DNA of 37,062 bases, from contig PS015088.1 in assembly GCA_048213135.1 (NCBI GenBank), positions 1-37,062 on the forward strand, in the 5' to 3' direction. The stretch is from Reclinomonas americana ATCC 50394. Its lineage: Eukaryota; Jakobida; Jakobea; Jakobida. Each line of letters begins with the position of its first letter. Position 1 is the stretch's first letter. The notes under the pieces are model-generated. The model worked only from the letters and a program-made list of their open reading frames with translations, searched no databases and had not been told where the DNA came from. The position numbers and the translations under genes are program-made. Below are positions 9,339 through 19,954 of the stretch, piece by piece.

Positions 9339-10493
9339 ATGGAGCCACCTCCCGGCCCCCCGCCCTTCCTTCGCAAGGAGATGGTTGACGTGGGCCACGA
9401 AGTGGTCGCCGTGGCCATCACACCCGACAGCAAGTTTGTGGTGTACTTGTGTAAGGACCCGGAGCGCTCGGTGCGCACCATGCCTCTGGTAGCTGACAAG
9501 GAGTGGCTGCTCGACGCGCCGCTCGTGCAAGCCTCTCGCAACACGGCGCTAGCGCTGACGCACGACGGCCAGCATGCCGTGATCGGCAACGAAGACGGGC
9601 TGCTGGTGGTGCTCTCGCTGGATCCGGAGAGCGCGCAAGGCTGCGAGACCGCCTGCGTGTTCAGCCAGTTCCACGAGCCGCGGGCCATAGAGTCGATTGT
9701 TGTCGATCGCAGCAACTTGCTCGTCGTCTGCAGCAGCGGCGCGAGGGCGTACGTGCGCCTGCTGGCGACGGGCGAGGAACTCATGTGCCTGCGCAAGCAC
9801 ACCGACCTCATCACGGCGGTGGCGCTGACGCCGGACTGCGCCCGAGTCGTGACCGCCGGCCACGACTCCAGAATCCGCGTGTGGAACATGTCCACGGGCA
9901 GGCAGGAGCTGCGCATCCCGAGCGGGCACGGTCCCATGTCGGCCATGGCCGTCACCCCCGATGGCCTGCGCGTGCTGGCCGGCGCCTTCGAAGGCATGAT
10001 CTACGAGTGGTCTCTCACGGACGGCAAGCAGCTGCGTATGCTCTGCGGCCACACGGCCTGGGTGACGGCGCTGGTGATGGCGCCCGACGGCCGCCACATG
10101 GTGTCCGGCAGCCAGGACCGCACGATCCGCGTGTGGTCTCTCGACGCCGACAACTGCGAGGAGCTGCGTTGCCTGCACGGGCACGCCGACCTGGGCGTGC
10201 TGTCGCTGGCCATTGCGCCGGACAGCAGCCACATTGTCTCTGGCGGCGACGACGGCACCGTGCGCGTGTGGCGCACCGCCTACAGCGAGGTGTGTTTCGA
10301 TCTCCAGTGCGCCGAAAAGGCGGCCAAGGTGGTCAGTCGCATGCTGGCGCCTGCGGCAGAGGCAGACGACGACGACGACGACGAATTCGAAGACCCGCGC
10401 TGCCTGGTGGACATTGTGCTGCGCTGCTTCATTGTCGAGGACGCGCGGGTGACCGTTCACCAGTACATCGTCGCCGGGGAGTTCTTCCCTTGA
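9339..10493 (+). CDS. Seven-bladed WD40 protein, diverged member of the local family
   Basis: Single exon, 384 aa from ATG 9339 to stop at 10491-10493. WD40 propellers are protein-interaction scaffolds. Seven blades are visible: the first three are degenerate (for example VAITPDSKFVVYLC, LALTHDGQHAVIGNEDG), while blades 4-7 are clear (AGHDSRIRVW, FEGMIYEW, SGSQDRTIRVW, SGGDDGTVRVW). After the propeller comes a helix (CAEKAAKVVSRML), an Asp run from GAC repeats, and RCLVDIVLRCFIVEDA, homologous to RCLPEMVLRCFIVEEA at the end of the five minus-strand paralogs. It is richer in GC than those paralogs. An in-frame ATG at 9126 would add 71 residues with hydrophobic stretches; I prefer 9339 because the extension starts at a CA repeat. 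The partner is unknown. Confidence 0.9.
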   Translation: MEPPPGPPPFLRKEMVDVGHEVVAVAITPDSKFVVYLCKDPERSVRTMPLVADKEWLLDAPLVQASRNTALALTHDGQHAVIGNEDGLLVVLSLDPESAQGCETACVFSQFHEPRAIESIVVDRSNLLVVCSSGARAYVRLLATGEELMCLRKHTDLITAVALTPDCARVVTAGHDSRIRVWNMSTGRQELRIPSGHGPMSAMAVTPDGLRVLAGAFEGMIYEWSLTDGKQLRMLCGHTAWVTALVMAPDGRHMVSGSQDRTIRVWSLDADNCEELRCLHGHADLGVLSLAIAPDSSHIVSGGDDGTVRVWRTAYSEVCFDLQCAEKAAKVVSRMLAPAAEADDDDDDEFEDPRCLVDIVLRCFIVEDARVTVHQYIVAGEFFP

Positions 10494-11321
10494 TATTGAT
10501 CGACGTTGCATGCGCATGCGCAGGGTCTTTCTTTTTCACCACGCCCCCCCCACGAACACATCTATCGCTGTGTATCTTTATACTCGCCCCCTCTCTTGCC
10601 ACATGACAGCCTCGGAAAAATGAACTTCGTTTTTGTACAGGCAATGCAATTGTGTACATGTCCTGCTTTGTTGTACGTACTCNNNNNNNNNNNNNNNNNN
10701 NNNNNNNNNNNNNNNNNNNNNNNNNNNNNNNNNNNNNNNNNNNNNNNNNNNNNNNNNNNNNNNNNNNNNNNNNNNNNNNNNNNNNNNNNNNNNNNNNNNN
10801 NNNNNNNNNNNNNNNNNNNNNNNNNNNNNNNNNNNNNNNNNNNNNNNNNNNNNNNNNNNNNNNNNNNNNNNNNNNNNNNNNNNNNNNNNNNNNNNNNNNN
10901 NNNNNNNNNNNNNNNNNNNNNNNNNNNNNNNNNNNNNNNNNNNNNNNNNNNNNNNNNNNNNNNNNNNNNNNNNNNNNNNNNNNNNNNNNNNNNNNNNNNN
11001 NNNNNNNNNNNNNNNNNNNNNNNNNNNNNNNNNNNNNNNNNNNNNNNNNNNNNNNNNNNNNNNNNNNNNNNNNNNNNNNNNNNNNNNNNNNNNNNNNNNN
11101 NNNNNNNNNNNNNNNNNNNNNNNNNNNNNNNNNNNNNNNNNNNNNNNNNNNNNNNNNNNNNNNNNNAGAGAGAGAGAGAGAGAGAGAGAGAAAGAAAAGG
11201 AAAGGCAGCGAGAATGCATCTTGCTTGGCACACGTTGCTGAGCTGCAATGCCTTTATCTCCGTGCGTCGATGTACTGTGGGTTGCCGCGTTGTGCTGTGT
11301 CGTGTTGGAGAGTTTTTCTTT
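10494..11321. other. Intergenic with gap and GA microsatellite
   Basis: Contains the gap at 10683-11166 followed by (GA)n to about 11190. The short unique flanks hold no supported gene. Confidence 0.6.
10683..11166. other. Assembly gap (484 N)
   Basis: Run of N ending at a (GA)n microsatellite. Confidence 0.99.
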
Positions 11322-14300
11322 ATGCAGCTGGGATTTCCAACTGTTGTATCACGCGCGCGGTGTTGTCTCACAAGACTCGCGTTGCACAGGGGCCGCCGCA
11401 GTGTTCCAGCCGCTTCCACGCCACCCGCTGTCGGCGAGTCGTCCACGCCATCGAAGATGTCGCCGCCTGCTACCGCTATCCGACCTGCTGCAGCGGCAAG
11501 TGCGACGCTGCGATCCCCGCAAGTGGCGTCTCTCCCACCATCCTTGGCCGACAGCCTTCCTCTTGGTGCGTCATGTCGGCGTGTACGCGGAGAACCACAA
11601 AATTCCTGATGGTGTGGTGTTTGCGCAGATGACGACACGTCTCCGGCGCCTGCACCAGCGCGTCTTGCAGTTTGTGATGCTCGCTGGCCGCAAGATCTCA
11701 GCACTCGTCGAGAGTAGTTGCGTGGGCACAACCAGTGTCGCGAATGCAGGAAGAATCTGGTGCTTACATCCGCTTCACGACGCAGTCACGGCGGGCTGGA
11801 GTGCGTGTTGGCTGCCGAGTCCGTGGCCGGACGCAGTGTGCAGGCGCTGGCCACGTGCCTCGAGCGTCCAGAGCTTTTTGCTGCACGTTGCGTTGGCCAT
11901 CACGCCCGTCATCAATTCGTTGTGCTCACCCTCTCCAACCCAACCCAACCCAACCCACCAGTCACCGACGTCAGCTTGGCCTGTTATGTGTTGAGCGTGG
12001 CTGCCGACAGTGCGCATCCGTGGAACGCCACTGGATTCGCGCTGGGCTTCTCGTGCGACGCGCTGCAGGCGTGGAACGTGTCGGGCCGCAGCAGCGCATT
12101 CGGTGCGACCTTTGCCGGCGAATGTGCTCTGTCGCCAACTGGCAGTGCCGCTGCTGCCGCCATGGCTGTCACTCTGTCGTTGCGCCCTTGCTTCCCCGTC
12201 TCTGGCCAAGCGCAGAATGTGAACTGACTTGCTTGTCTTGGACAGAGATGCGCGTCGGTCCGTTCGCCAGTGCGTGGTGGTCATGCCCGTCGACGTGGTT
12301 GCCATGGAGAGCGCTGTGCAAGATGGCTCGTCTGGTGCGCCCGCTGAGTCTCTCTTCACGCTCCTCATCCTTCAACGTCAGCACTCAATGCACTGCTGCA
12401 GATCACCGCTCTGTGCGAATGATGGAGCCACGGCCGCCGCTCTTGCTCATCGCCGATTTCGACACGGATTTGTCGTCAGCCGCCGCTGGTGCGTGTCCCC
12501 TGTTTTGTGCTACTACTCCAGCGTCTTGTGCTGACTCGTCTTCAGACGATGCAGCAGATGCACGCTTGCCGCACATGGAGTGGGTGGACGAGAATCGCCT
12601 CATGTGTCTGGATGTCAACGGCGGCAAGTTGCTGTCGTTTGCGATCAACTGGCGCGATCGGTGCGTGTCTCACTCAGTGTCCACTATCGCTAGCTGTCGC
12701 TTATCTCTTTGCTCGGCACAGCTCTGTCAGCCGACCGACACAGTTTCAGGTGCCGAATGGCCGCTTGGTGAGCGCCTTTGCGCTGAGCGAGTCGCGTGAA
12801 GAGGTTGTTGCGCTGTGCGAGAATGTGGTGGTGGTGTGGTGCGTCCTTTTTCTTTGCCGCCTCTCCGTCCCTGACTGTCGACTCGTGCATAACGATCGTG
12901 TGGGGTGCAGGAGCTCGGTGTCGGCAGCGGTGCGCCGTTGCACACTGCCGCTGAACACGACGCTGTCGCAACCGACGCGCTTGTGGAACATGAGCATGAC
13001 GAGTGCGGACCACTTGGCCGTGTACGTCGAGCACATGCTTCCCGGCGCAGGTCCGTTTGCTGAGAATCGCGTGCTTGCCTCCCCCACGGTGGAACTCTCA
13101 CACTGGAAGAGTTGTGCAGATGGACCGGTGGTATCACTGCTCGCCGGCAAGAGTGCACGCAGCAACAAGGGTGGCGCACTCAGTTTGCTGCAGCGGCGCA
13201 CACTGCCCGACGGCGATGTGGTGCTCGGTGAGGACTACGTGGAGGCGTGTGCGGTGACGCCGCAGGGGTTGGTGGTGATGGCCAGCAGTGAGAAGGAGAC
13301 GGTGGAGATGTATTTGCCGATTCTGTCGGGTGGGTCGGTGGAGGTGTTGCCGAAGATGTGGGGTGAGTGGGGGTGGGGAAGGGGGAAGGGGAGGGGGTGG
13401 GGAAGGGGAAGGGGGAAGGGAAGGGAAAGGGGAAGGGGGTGAAGGGGGAAGCGGGAAGGGAGAGGAAATGGGGCGCACGATTTGGTCTGCAAGCAGAAGC
13501 TGCAGCTCGTTTGTCATTTCTCGTGTTGCCTGATCCGTGTTGCAGGTTCTTCGCTGCCGACACCACGCGGCAGAGAGGAAATGCGAGGAAGAGAGAAGGA
13601 GAGAAAGAATATGTGTGGGGGAGAGGCGGAGGAGAAGGATGAGGAAAATCGCAGCTGCATTCCCTTCTCCGCTCAGCATCCTCTTTCCACACTCAGCTTT
13701 CAACGTGTTCAAGTCATTCTCGTTATTGTTTTCTCTCTTGTTCTTCCGCTTTCTGCCGAGCTGTCTCCCTCTCATCGCTCTCTTCAGCCTCCCTTTGCGG
13801 ACTGTCTCCTTGTCTTACCGCTGCTTGCATATATTTCCATTCTCAGCTCTGTTTCGCCTCTTTTCTTGCCCTCCCGTCGATATCTTTCTCCCTCTCTTCC
13901 CTGTTTCTCATCCCTCGCTCGTGCTTCTCGCTGTCTTTTATCCGATTCCATCTTGCGACGTCGCCCCTTTTAGTCTTTTGTTGAGCATCTCAGTCTCCTT
14001 GTGTTCTTTCGTTTCATCTTTTCTCTCTATCCTCGTCCTCCCTTTATCATCTTCTGCAACTCTCCGTACTGGCTCTTGCGTATCCAACGTTGCAGTCTTT
14101 CCTCCCTTCCTTCCTGCTTCTTATCTCTCGTTCACGCAATCCCGGCCCTAGTGGTCTGTCGCCTTCTCTTCCTGGGATGCCTGACCTCCTCCTACCCCAC
14201 AGACCTAAAAACCATTGCGTTGTGCGCACATCCGACGCGGCGCCTCTTGCTGCAGTCGTGCGACGACGGGAGGATTGCGGTGTTTGTGGCCGCTGAGACG

Positions 14301-14345
14301 CTGCCGGGACGACAACAGGCGTTCACACCGCTGGTGGATCAGTGA
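11322..14345 (+). CDS. Unrecognised multi-exon protein, possibly beta-rich/propeller-like
   Basis: Proposed exons: 11322 or 11457 to 11565, 11629-11713, 11750-12178, 12246-12334, 12402-12488, 12546-12660, 12722-12838, 12911-13362, 14203-14345. From 11457 this gives 541 aa, from 11322 586 aa, and phases agree at every junction. The upstream start gives an Arg-rich, acid-free N-terminus (about 40 residues) that could be a mitochondrial presequence; this is uncertain. The N-terminal part is Ala/Pro/Ser-rich and disordered. The rest has many short beta-like strands (RPPLLLIADFD, NRLMCLDVNGGKLLSFAI, EEVVALCENVVVVW, VEACAVTPQGLVVMAS, LLLQSCDDGRIAVFVA) with spacing that suggests a propeller. No known family was recognised. 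The junction near 11713-11750 (36-nt intron) is weak, and an alternative acceptor at 11736 exists. The last intron (13363-14202) is G-rich at its start and CT-rich at its end. Confidence 0.65.
13363..13460 (+). repeat. G-rich minisatellite at intron start (G-quadruplex-prone)
   Basis: Units of GGGGAAGGG / GGGGTGGGGAAG start right at the donor GTGAGTGG of the last intron of the preceding gene. Many G3-G5 runs lie on the transcribed-sense strand. Confidence 0.8.
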
Positions 14346-14509
14346 GTGACTGGATAGATGGCGCGCGTCGTCTCGCCTTTCCTCTGTGGCCTTGGAGGCC
14401 TCAGAGATTGTCGGCGACGTGTGCGGGTGAGTGAATAAATGATAAAGTGGCTGTTTTCTGTTGGCACTGAGTACAATCTGTTCCATCTCCGGTCGCCACC
14501 TTTAGAGCA

Positions 14510-15370
14510 CTAGCTGTAATACCAATCGTCCACACCCTGCCGCATCGGTGGGTGACCATCGTCACCTCGCGGTGGTGGCCTTGATCCGCTGCCACCAGCA
14601 CCACCACTGCCTCCGGCGCCACCAGCACCGTCACCGGTTTGACGGTGGCGCAGTGCCTCGTCGCCATCGATCTCCTTGCGGCACACCGGACAGTTGTTGT
14701 GCAACTCCAGCCACGGCAGCAGGCACTCGTCGTGGAACCGATGATCGCATGGCATGCTGATGGTTTTCTGGCCCTTCCTGAACTGCTCCTGGCACACCGT
14801 GCATTCTTGGTCTGCGAGGTGAACGGGGAAGGTGGTGAGGGGTGGGGAAGGAGGAGGGAATAAGAGGGAGGGAGTGGCGGAGAACGAGAGTGAAAGACAT
14901 GTGCAAAACCAAAGAAGACGGAATGACAGAGAGAGCGATTGGGATGGGGAATCGAAAGAAAGCAAGGGGAATAAAGTGGACGAGACGAGGCAAAGACAAA
15001 GAGAGCGAGAGAAAGCATAAAAGAGAGCAAGGGGACACTCACACAGACATGTACAAGCCAGGAGGACGAAACGACTGAGAAGAGAAAGGGAGCGATAATA
15101 ATTGAAATGAACAAAGGAAGAACCGAAGAAATACGTGGGAGAGACAAAGAAGGATGCAAAGAGAGAGAAAGAGAAAGACAAAAAGCCAAGAAGACGAAAT
15201 GAGAGAGAAAGCGACGGTGATGAGCACAGAGAAAGCAAGAAGGAAAGCAAGGGCCACGCACCCAGATCTATGCATGGCCAAGTGCGAGAGGAAACGACAG
15301 AAACAAAAGGAGGCAGACAAAGAAAGGGACACTCACACATACACACACAAAGCCAAGATGACGTTACGCG

Positions 15371-15425
<55 letters not shown>

Positions 15426-16756
15426 GAGAGAGAGAGAAAAGAGACAGAGAGACAGAGAGAAGAGAGAGAGAGGGGAGAGAGAGAAAATACATGGGGCACG
15501 CACCCAAATGTATTCATGTCCAAGTGGGATCAGAAGAACAGAAAGAAAGAACGCAGGGAAAGACAGGAGTGAAGGAAGCAGCCAGCCACACGGAGGAGAA
15601 GAGCGCGCGGGAGAGGTGACGCAAAGAAGGAAAGAGCACACGAAGTGATGGAGCACCTTCCGGCAAATCCGCCGCCAGCGTCTCCTTTCTCAGCGCAGCA
15701 ATGGCTTCGGCAGTGGCCGGTGGTCTTCCAGTCGCTCTACCGGATACAATATGAGTACTCTTTCCCTCATGCGTCGCCGCCACCGCACCAAACGCAACTG
15801 ATGCTGATTCATCAACATGGTGATAATATCGTCCATGGAGCGCGCATGCATCGGCACCCCACCCGGCCCATGCACCGCCATCATCTCCTCCATGGGGAAA
15901 AACGGGAAGAAGCCCGGCCCACCAAACTGGAACCCTCCGTGACCACCGCCTAATACCTGCCGCATGAGCGCCTCGAATGGATTCGCCATCATGGCATGAT
16001 GCTGCGCCACGGCATGCGCATGCGCCTGTTGGTGCTGCTGCAAATGCGGAGGCGGAGGAGGTCCACCACCACCATGCATGGGCTGTGCTTGCGGAGCTGC
16101 TGCTGCTCCACCACCTGCACGTGCATGCTGATGTGCCGGCATTGGCGGCGGTCCCATGAACATTCCCATTGCCTGCTGCAGAAGCGCGCCCAGATCACCC
16201 GGTGGTCCATAATGATAGTGCATCTGCAGGCATCCATGTCAACAACGGATGGAAACACGATAGAAGAGAGCAATCGAAACTCCGGCTTGTGCTGCGGGCG
16301 GAGGTCCATATCCATAATACACCTCTTCTTCTCCCTCTTCTTCTTCTTCATCATCATCATCGTCGCCTTCTCCCGCAAAGTACTCGGCTTCTCCGCGACG
16401 ATACACGACTAAGGCGCACTTAGTTGTCAGTCTCCCAACTCAACTTGGATGAGCAATGCTCTCACACACATGAAATGACACGTTGCGCGCGCGCTCTTTC
16501 TCTTTTGTGTGTGTGTGTGTGTGTGTTGTGCGCAACTGTGCTCTTCTCCATCGTCGTCGTCTTCGTCGCCTTCCGCGCGAGGACTCGTTGTCAGTTGCTC
16601 GACAAACTCAGATCCGCAAACGACACAGCTGAGAGAGGTATGTGAGTGAGTGTGTGTGTGTGAGAGAGAGTGTGTGTGTGTGTCTGCGTGTGTGTACCTC
16701 ATTGTCGACTCGTTGACATTGGCCTCGTCTTGGCACCCGTGACACCAGTACCTCAT
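14510..16756 (-). CDS. RNF126/RNF115-like RING-H2 E3 ubiquitin ligase
   Basis: Exons (minus): 16698-16756, 16537-16628, 16281-16408, 15799-16223, 15657-15724, 14510-14811; all phases agree, 357 aa. The N-terminal zinc finger is split by the first intron: YWCHGCQDE, then CVVCGSEFVEQL (C-x2-C pair of each half, like the ubiquitin/BAG6-binding finger of RNF126). Then an acidic D/E run, YYGYGPPP, a Pro/His/Ala/Gln-rich low-complexity middle, SMDDIITMLMNQHQ, which matches the conserved helix ahead of the RING in this family, and the RING-H2: CTVC, then CDHRFHDEC, LPWLELHNNCPVC (C3H2C3). The tail is Gly-rich, ending WYYS. The protein transfers ubiquitin from an E2; animal relatives act in cytosolic quality control and endosomal sorting. 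Two introns use GTTGCG donors. The last intron (14812-15656) is long and repeat-filled. Confidence 0.92.
14812..15656 (-). repeat. RNF126-like gene intron with ~150 bp tandem repeats and (GACA)n
   Basis: A degenerate unit marked by a GCCAAGAAGACGAAATGA-like core recurs with GARGACG at 14914, 15062 and 15190 and GATGACG at 15357 (spacing 148, 128, 167 bp). A perfect (GACA)n microsatellite lies at about 15371-15422, then (GA)n. A further half-unit carrying the CACGCACCCAGAT / CACGCACCCAAAT sequence recurs at about 15255 and 15498. Confidence 0.8.
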
Positions 16757-17294
16757 TTTTGTTTGAGAGACGCTCTTGCTCTTTCTTTGCCTCTCTCTCT
16801 TTCACTCTTTTTTGCCCTTCAGTGTTGGTGAGAGTAAGCAACGAAAGCGCGACTGTCTGACTGTGACTGGATTCGGCGCGTGCGAGCGTGTCCTGCATCG
16901 CTCGACGTTGCCAAAGGCTCGAGAAAAGACTGTGAAAGGGCCGAGTTGCCACGAAGGATAACAAAGTACGGCCACAGATGGACCCGCCGACGTTTCCTCC
17001 GAATTTTGTGATCGCTTTGTCAACTTGTTGCAACAAACACTTCGACAAATGCCCACAAATCGCTTGCCGACACACCAACAATATGCAAAACACATAATTA
17101 CTCTTCTCCAACAGTCATCTTCCCTTTCAGGAGACAAAGCCAATCAAACGCATGTTGGATGCAGATGGTGTCAGCGGATGGAATCCACCACAAGCACTTG
17201 CCGGCGTTTGCCAACAAGTCTCGCACAACCCACTCGTACACAGATAGCTACAATTACTGTCTGTCTCATGCCGATCTCGACCGTCGCCGTTGCC
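16757..17294. other. Intergenic upstream of RNF126-like gene, holds dispersed repeat copy 2
   Basis: Between the RNF126-like start (16756, -) and the stop of the first WD40 paralog (17295, -). Copy 2 of the dispersed repeat occupies about 17018-17190. The rest shows no gene signal. Confidence 0.6.
17018..17190 (-). repeat. Dispersed non-coding repeat, copy 2
   Basis: Read on the minus strand it matches 34960-35120 (+): CCGCTGACAC, GCGTTTGATTGGCTTTG, CTCCTGAAAGGGAAGATG, CATATTGTTGGTGTG and GGCAAGCGATTTGTGGGC all occur in the same order. It sits upstream of the RNF126-like gene in the same orientation. Confidence 0.8.
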
Positions 17295-18362
17295 TCAGAG
17301 ACCGGCACTGCGGTGGAGCACGACCTCGGCCTCTTCGACAATGAAGCACCGCAGCACCATCTCTGGCAAGCAGCGCGAATCCGCGCACGCCTCGTCTTGC
17401 ATCTCGCAAATGGCGTCCATCGCCATGCGCGCCTGGTCGAGTTCGAAACGAGCGAGACCACGCGGCGTCGAGCAGATGCACACCGCCATATCCATGCCGC
17501 CGCTCACAATGTGCTCCCCGTCAGAGGAGACGGCGACAGACATCACAGAGTCGGTGCGCTCCTCCAACTGCCGCACCTCTTCGCCGCTCGCCATCGACCA
17601 CACACGCACAGTGTGATCAAAACTGCAACTCACCACGTACCGCCCGTCGGGAGTCACAGCCACCCCTTGCACCCACCCTGCGTGCCCCACCATGTTTTGC
17701 ACCACATCGCCACTCGCCACGGACCACACTCGCACCACGCAGTCCTGGCTTCCGCCGACCACGTGCTGGCCATCGGGAGTGCCAACGACAGAGCACAGCT
17801 TGCGAGTTTGACCCCGCAACTGTTGCACTTCCTCGCCACTCGCCAGTGACCACACACTCGCAGTACCGTCACCGCCACCACTCACCACGTGCTCGCCGTC
17901 GCTCGTGACTGCGACGCAGTACACGCCGAGAGAGTGTTTCTGCATTCGCCGCACCTCCTCACCAGTCGCCAGCGACCACACATGCACAGCACTGTCATGA
18001 CTGCCGCTCACAATGTGCTGGCCATCCGGAGTGACAGCAACGCACCGCACCCACGCAGCGTGTCCCCTCAACTGTCGCACTTGCTCGCCACTCGCCAGTG
18101 ACCACACACGCACGGTCTTATCATTGCTGCCACTGACAATGTGGAGACCGTCGGGAGTGACGGCCACACAATTCACTACATCAGTGTGGCCCTCCAACAG
18201 TCGAACCTCCTCGCCACTCGCCAGTGACCACACACGCACGGTCAAGTCGAGGCCTCCACTCACGACATGCTGACTGTCGGGGGTGACGGCGACTGACATC
18301 ACAGGTGCCCAGTGTCCCCCGAGGTATGTGGAAGCAAGGAAGAGAGAGGAGGTGTCGGACAT
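17295..18362 (-). CDS. WD40 paralog A (seven blades + shared C-terminal tail)
   Basis: Intronless, 355 aa. ATG at 18362 (MSDTSSLF) lines up with the starts of the paralogs, which share the leader CRCATCATG(T); an in-frame ATG at 18425 is less likely. Seven blades end in xDxxVRVWS: GLDLTVRVWSL, SNDKTVRVWSL, SHDSAVHVWSL, GGDGTASVWSL, SQDCVVRVWSV, SFDHTVRVWSM, then a worn seventh (GMDMAVCICS). The tail is STPRGLARFELDQARMAM, ADSRCLPEMVLRCFIVEEA and VVLHRS, with predicted amphipathic helices. No catalytic or other domain is present, so a scaffold role is inferred. It is the first gene downstream of four similar ones in a head-to-tail array and the most worn in its last blade. Confidence 0.92.
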   Translation of the reverse strand: MSDTSSLFLASTYLGGHWAPVMSVAVTPDSQHVVSGGLDLTVRVWSLASGEEVRLLEGHTDVVNCVAVTPDGLHIVSGSNDKTVRVWSLASGEQVRQLRGHAAWVRCVAVTPDGQHIVSGSHDSAVHVWSLATGEEVRRMQKHSLGVYCVAVTSDGEHVVSGGGDGTASVWSLASGEEVQQLRGQTRKLCSVVGTPDGQHVVGGSQDCVVRVWSVASGDVVQNMVGHAGWVQGVAVTPDGRYVVSCSFDHTVRVWSMASGEEVRQLEERTDSVMSVAVSSDGEHIVSGGMDMAVCICSTPRGLARFELDQARMAMDAICEMQDEACADSRCLPEMVLRCFIVEEAEVVLHRSAGL

Positions 18363-18895
18363 GATGTGCGTGTGCAACGAAGAAAGGGGAAGGGAGGGAC
18401 ACTGTGGTCCTGTTCTCATATGCATTTATCTGGGCGATGGTCTCCGTGAGTGCTTACTATGAAGTGGCGCCGGCGGGTGAGGGTGGCTTCTTTGCACACA
18501 GACGATCGAGAGACAGCGTTGTACATGTGCGTTCTCAATTACAACTTCGTGGTCACCGATGATGTCGATCAATCTCAATGAGGCAAAGTGCAGTTCGACA
18601 ACGCGTACGAAGAGTCGCGGACACCACGCCAACTCTCTCACCGGTGATCGCAGTTGGCGGATGCTGATACCGACGAGGCTGCAGAAATTGAAAGTGGATG
18701 CAGCCTGAGCAGGTGGTCGAAGCACATTGTGGTCGAAGCACTGGAAGAAAGAAGTCCACTCAAAACATAACAGTACAGTCATAATTCTCTCGACGACCAT
18801 GATCAACAACGCCTTTGGAGCCTGCGCCATGAGTTAGCCGATCGCCTGACACGTGCATGCGACAAGGGCCACTCACCAAACAATCCATCGGTTTC
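18363..18895. other. Spacer between WD40 paralogs A and B
   Basis: Related to the other spacers of the array: CAGACGATCGAGAGACAGCG at about 18498 recurs as CAGACGGTCGAGAGACAGCG near 21790 and CAGACGATCGCGG near 23459. The part next to paralog B holds a conserved GTGAGT...CGCAG segment (18822-18876). No ORF is supported. Confidence 0.65.
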
Positions 18896-19954
18896 TCAGA
18901 GGCCATGACTGCGATGGTACACGACCGCCGCCTCCTCCACGATGAAACACCGCAGCACCATCTCCGGCAAGCAGCGTGAATCTGCACACGCCTCCTTATT
19001 CAGTTCGCGGATGGCGCGCATCGCCATGCGCGCCTGATCGAGTTCGAAACCGGCAAGACCACGCACAGTGGACCACACACGCACAGTTGCGTCATAACTG
19101 CCGCTCACAACATGCTGTCCATCGGCGGTGACGGCGACAGAAGACACAGTGTCGGTGTGCCCCTCTAGCCGTCGCACCTCTTCTCCGCTCGCCAACGAGC
19201 ACACTCGGACTGTTTTATCACAGCTGCCACTCACAACATGCTGGCCATCAGCGGTGATGGCAACAGAAGACACACCACCAGTGTGACCACGTAGCCATTG
19301 CACCTGTTCGCCAGTCGCCATGGACCACATTCGTACCACCACATCCCCACCACCACCCACAATGTGCCGACCATTGGGAGTGACGGTGAAATGCCAACCT
19401 TTGCCACGCAACCGTCGCACTTCCTTGCCAAGCGCCAGTGACCACACTTTCACAATCCCGTCGCCGCCCCCACTCACAATGTGCTCGCCATCGGGAGTGA
19501 CAGCGACACAGCCCACGCCGAAAAAGTGTCCCTGCAATCGCTGCATCTCCTTGCCAGTCCCCAGTGACCACACACGCAGAGAATTGTCTTCACTGCCGCT
19601 CACAATGCACCGAGAAGCAGCAATGATAGCAGCACACAATACCGCGCGAGTGTGACCCTTAAACTGCCGCACTTGCTTTCCAGTTGCCATTGACCACATA
19701 CGCAAGATGGTGTCATGGCCGCCACTAACAATGTGCTGCCCGTCGGGAGTGACAGCGATACAAGTCACGCGACGAGTGTGTCCCTCCAGTCGGTGCACTT
19801 CTTTCCCACTCGCCAGTGACCACACGCGCACGGTCAAGTCGAGGCCTCCACTCACAACATGCTGACCATCGGGGGTGATGGCAACTGCGCGCACATCATA
19901 CATGTGCCCGCGGATGCATTTGCACGACAGAGAAGAGGAAGAGGCGACAGACAT
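18896..19954 (-). CDS. WD40 paralog B
   Basis: Intronless, 352 aa, ATG at 19954 (MSVASSSSLSCKCIRGH, very close to paralog E's start). Seven blades: GLDLTVRVWSL, GHDTILRMWSM, SEDNSLRVWSL, GGDGIVKVWSL, GGDVVVRMWSM, SCDKTVRVCSL, SYDATVRVWST. Blade 5 is short: the segment GKGWHFTVTPNGRHIVGG lacks about six residues of the usual first strand, so this blade may be distorted. The tail STVRGLAGFELDQARMAM, RCLPEMVLRCFIVEEA and VVYHRSHGL resembles that of paralog C. The function is inferred to be protein binding. Just after the stop is a possible 55-nt 3'-UTR intron. Confidence 0.93.
   Translation of the reverse strand: MSVASSSSLSCKCIRGHMYDVRAVAITPDGQHVVSGGLDLTVRVWSLASGKEVHRLEGHTRRVTCIAVTPDGQHIVSGGHDTILRMWSMATGKQVRQFKGHTRAVLCAAIIAASRCIVSGSEDNSLRVWSLGTGKEMQRLQGHFFGVGCVAVTPDGEHIVSGGGDGIVKVWSLALGKEVRRLRGKGWHFTVTPNGRHIVGGGGDVVVRMWSMATGEQVQWLRGHTGGVSSVAITADGQHVVSGSCDKTVRVCSLASGEEVRRLEGHTDTVSSVAVTADGQHVVSGSYDATVRVWSTVRGLAGFELDQARMAMRAIRELNKEACADSRCLPEMVLRCFIVEEAAVVYHRSHGL

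Noticed and set aside
11718-12227. Plus-strand ORF beginning LRGHNQCRECRKN as a separate protein
   Set aside because: Its first codon is TTG, not ATG, and its body joins in phase with exons on both sides; it is part of the gene at 11322-14345.
12225-12251. Ultrashort introns of 25-27 nt in the gene at 11322-14345 (GTGAAC...GGACAG and GTCAGC...CTGCAG)
   Set aside because: The 27-nt version gives the wrong phase. Longer introns of 67 nt each (12179-12245 and 12335-12401) use donors seen elsewhere (GTTGCG, GTGCGC) and keep the frame.
15371-15422. (GACA)n tract considered as a sex-linked or CRISPR-like direct repeat array
   Set aside because: A simple 4-bp microsatellite without spacers, inside an intron.
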